The position numbers and the translations under genes were made by a program. The notes under the pieces are model-generated. The model was not told the DNA's origin, did no database searches, and worked only from the letters and a program-made list of their open reading frames with translations. Positions 61,957 to 62,608 of a stretch of 62,608 nt of DNA are shown here, one piece after another; the first letter of the stretch is position 1, and the number at the start of each line of letters is the position of its first letter. Origin of the DNA: an uncultured Hyphomicrobiaceae bacterium (GTDB lineage Bacteria; Pseudomonadota; Alphaproteobacteria; Rhizobiales; CALHAX01); the NCBI GenBank assembly GCA_937931785.1, contig CALHAX010000044.1, positions 1-62,608 of the forward strand, given 5' to 3'.

Positions 61957-62126
61957 TTCGGCCCTTCACCAGCAATTCGGGTCGCGTTGGTTCGATGGCA
62001 GGTGTTCAGGGTTTCCATGCGGTTGCCTCAATACGTGAACAGAGACTCGCTTCAGCATGGTGACCGAAAGTTGTCGCAAAACGCGTTTATGCTTGCCGCT
62101 CTCCTCAACAAAACTGGTGTTGCCCG

Positions 62127-62608
62127 ATGCATTCGACTCTGACACGGCGCGTAGTAACAGCATTCATCGCCCTACTCCTTGGACACTTTGGATTCGTTCA
62201 ACCGTTACAGGCGGCCAAGCAGATCGAGTGGGAAACGCTGCAGCCCAAACTCGCCCCCATCGAAAGCCCAATCACGCGCCTGACCCCGGATCAACGTATC
62301 GATCTGGAAACGGTTTTCTGGGTTCACGAAATGAGCGAAGAAGAGAAGCTGAAAGACACCAATGAACAGGCGGTCGAACTCGCGCGTGACTACGAGAAAA
62401 ATCTGCAAAACGCCGGTTTGGATGTTGAACGCCTCGTCAGGGAGTTCCGGATATGGCGTAAGGCCCGCGCGGATCGTCGCAAGGTCGTCAATCAGTCACT
62501 CAACGATCAGGACATTCGAATGGCGGGCTATCTTCTGCCGTTGTCTTTCTCAGAAAAGGGAGAGACGGAATTTCTGCTCGTGCCGTATTTCGGCGCTTGC
62601 GTCCACAC
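62127..62608 (+). CDS. DUF3299 family exported protein (5' part)
   Basis: 160 complete codons are in the window; the gene runs off the right edge. A signal peptide (1-28, PLQAAKQ) is followed by a helical region (RIDLETVFWVHEMSEEEKLK) and the DUF3299 core near the end (IRMAGYLLPLSFSEKGETEF, then LLVPYFGACVH). DUF3299 genes are often neighbours of DUF2796 and ABC genes; the Cys-x-His end may bind metal. No Zur-like box was seen in its 170-base upstream gap. Confidence 0.75.
   Translation, partial: MHSTLTRRVVTAFIALLLGHFGFVQPLQAAKQIEWETLQPKLAPIESPITRLTPDQRIDLETVFWVHEMSEEEKLKDTNEQAVELARDYEKNLQNAGLDVERLVREFRIWRKARADRRKVVNQSLNDQDIRMAGYLLPLSFSEKGETEFLLVPYFGACVH

Noticed and set aside
1-62608. CRISPR array, prophage or plasmid origin
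   Set aside because: No regularly spaced direct repeats, cas genes, phage structural genes or replication genes were seen.

Overview
The window looks like a chromosomal segment of an alphaproteobacterium, most likely of the Hyphomicrobiales. This rests on gene families and gene order: a ChrR-type anti-sigma/ECF11 pair, the dnaX-ybaB-recR block behind a small SRP RNA, the def-fmt-truA-dapE...dapD order, DUF3305/DUF3306 beside a formate dehydrogenase, and a complete sHdr-LbpA sulfur-oxidation locus like those known from Hyphomicrobium. No species call is possible from sequence reading alone.

Layout. (1) 1-8,019: NAD-linked type formate dehydrogenase locus (fdhB partial, fdhA, small Tat protein, TorD-like chaperone, large polyferredoxin on the minus strand; DUF3305/DUF3306 divergent on plus). 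(2) 8,175-10,501: ChrR/RpoE singlet-oxygen type sigma/anti-sigma pair plus an esterase. (3) 10,550-30,789: housekeeping block with an ABC-F ATPase, SRP RNA, dnaX, ybaB, recR, def, fmt, truA, dapE, dapD, two L,D-transpeptidases, an MFS protein, an enolase-superfamily enzyme, msrA, several small membrane proteins and tRNA-Ser(GGA). (4) 31,114-31,740: decayed RHS-repeat gene end. (5) 32,173-55,415: sulfur island. The minus strand carries two LipS-type radical SAM proteins, a fused lipoate ligase, a GATase-like protein, DsrE3, sHdrC1-B1-A-Hyp-C2-B2, a small Cys-rich protein, LbpA and an MBL hydrolase. The plus strand carries a YeeE/SoxT transporter, TusA, SoxYZ, SoxXA, SoxB, CcdA/SoxV and a SoxH-like protein, with a histone-deacetylase-like gene in between. 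(6) 55,532-62,608: spermidine-synthase-like fusion, Lrp regulator, Blh-like protein, and a probable Zur-controlled zinc operon (zur, DUF2796/ZrgA, ABC ATPase and permease, DUF3299).

How it works together (known families plus inference): thiosulfate is bound to SoxYZ by SoxXA and cleaved by SoxB. No SoxCD is in the window, so the sulfane sulfur is expected to enter the cytoplasm through the YeeE/SoxT protein, pass over TusA/DsrE3, and be oxidised by sHdr with the lipoylated protein LbpA. The LipS1/LipS2 pair and the lipoate ligase make the LbpA cofactor.

Most notable observations: (a) five copies of a 92-108 bp hairpin-bearing element with imperfect terminal inverted repeats. One splits the RHS gene so that removing 92 bp restores the expected reading frame and motif; two supply the stop codon of unrelated genes; two sit in leaders of sox and shdr transcripts. 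(b) A shared 24-bp inverted-repeat motif (ACAYATT-N10-AATRTGT) in five intergenic regions of the sulfur island. (c) Three enzymes of the sulfur island that lack canonical catalytic residues.
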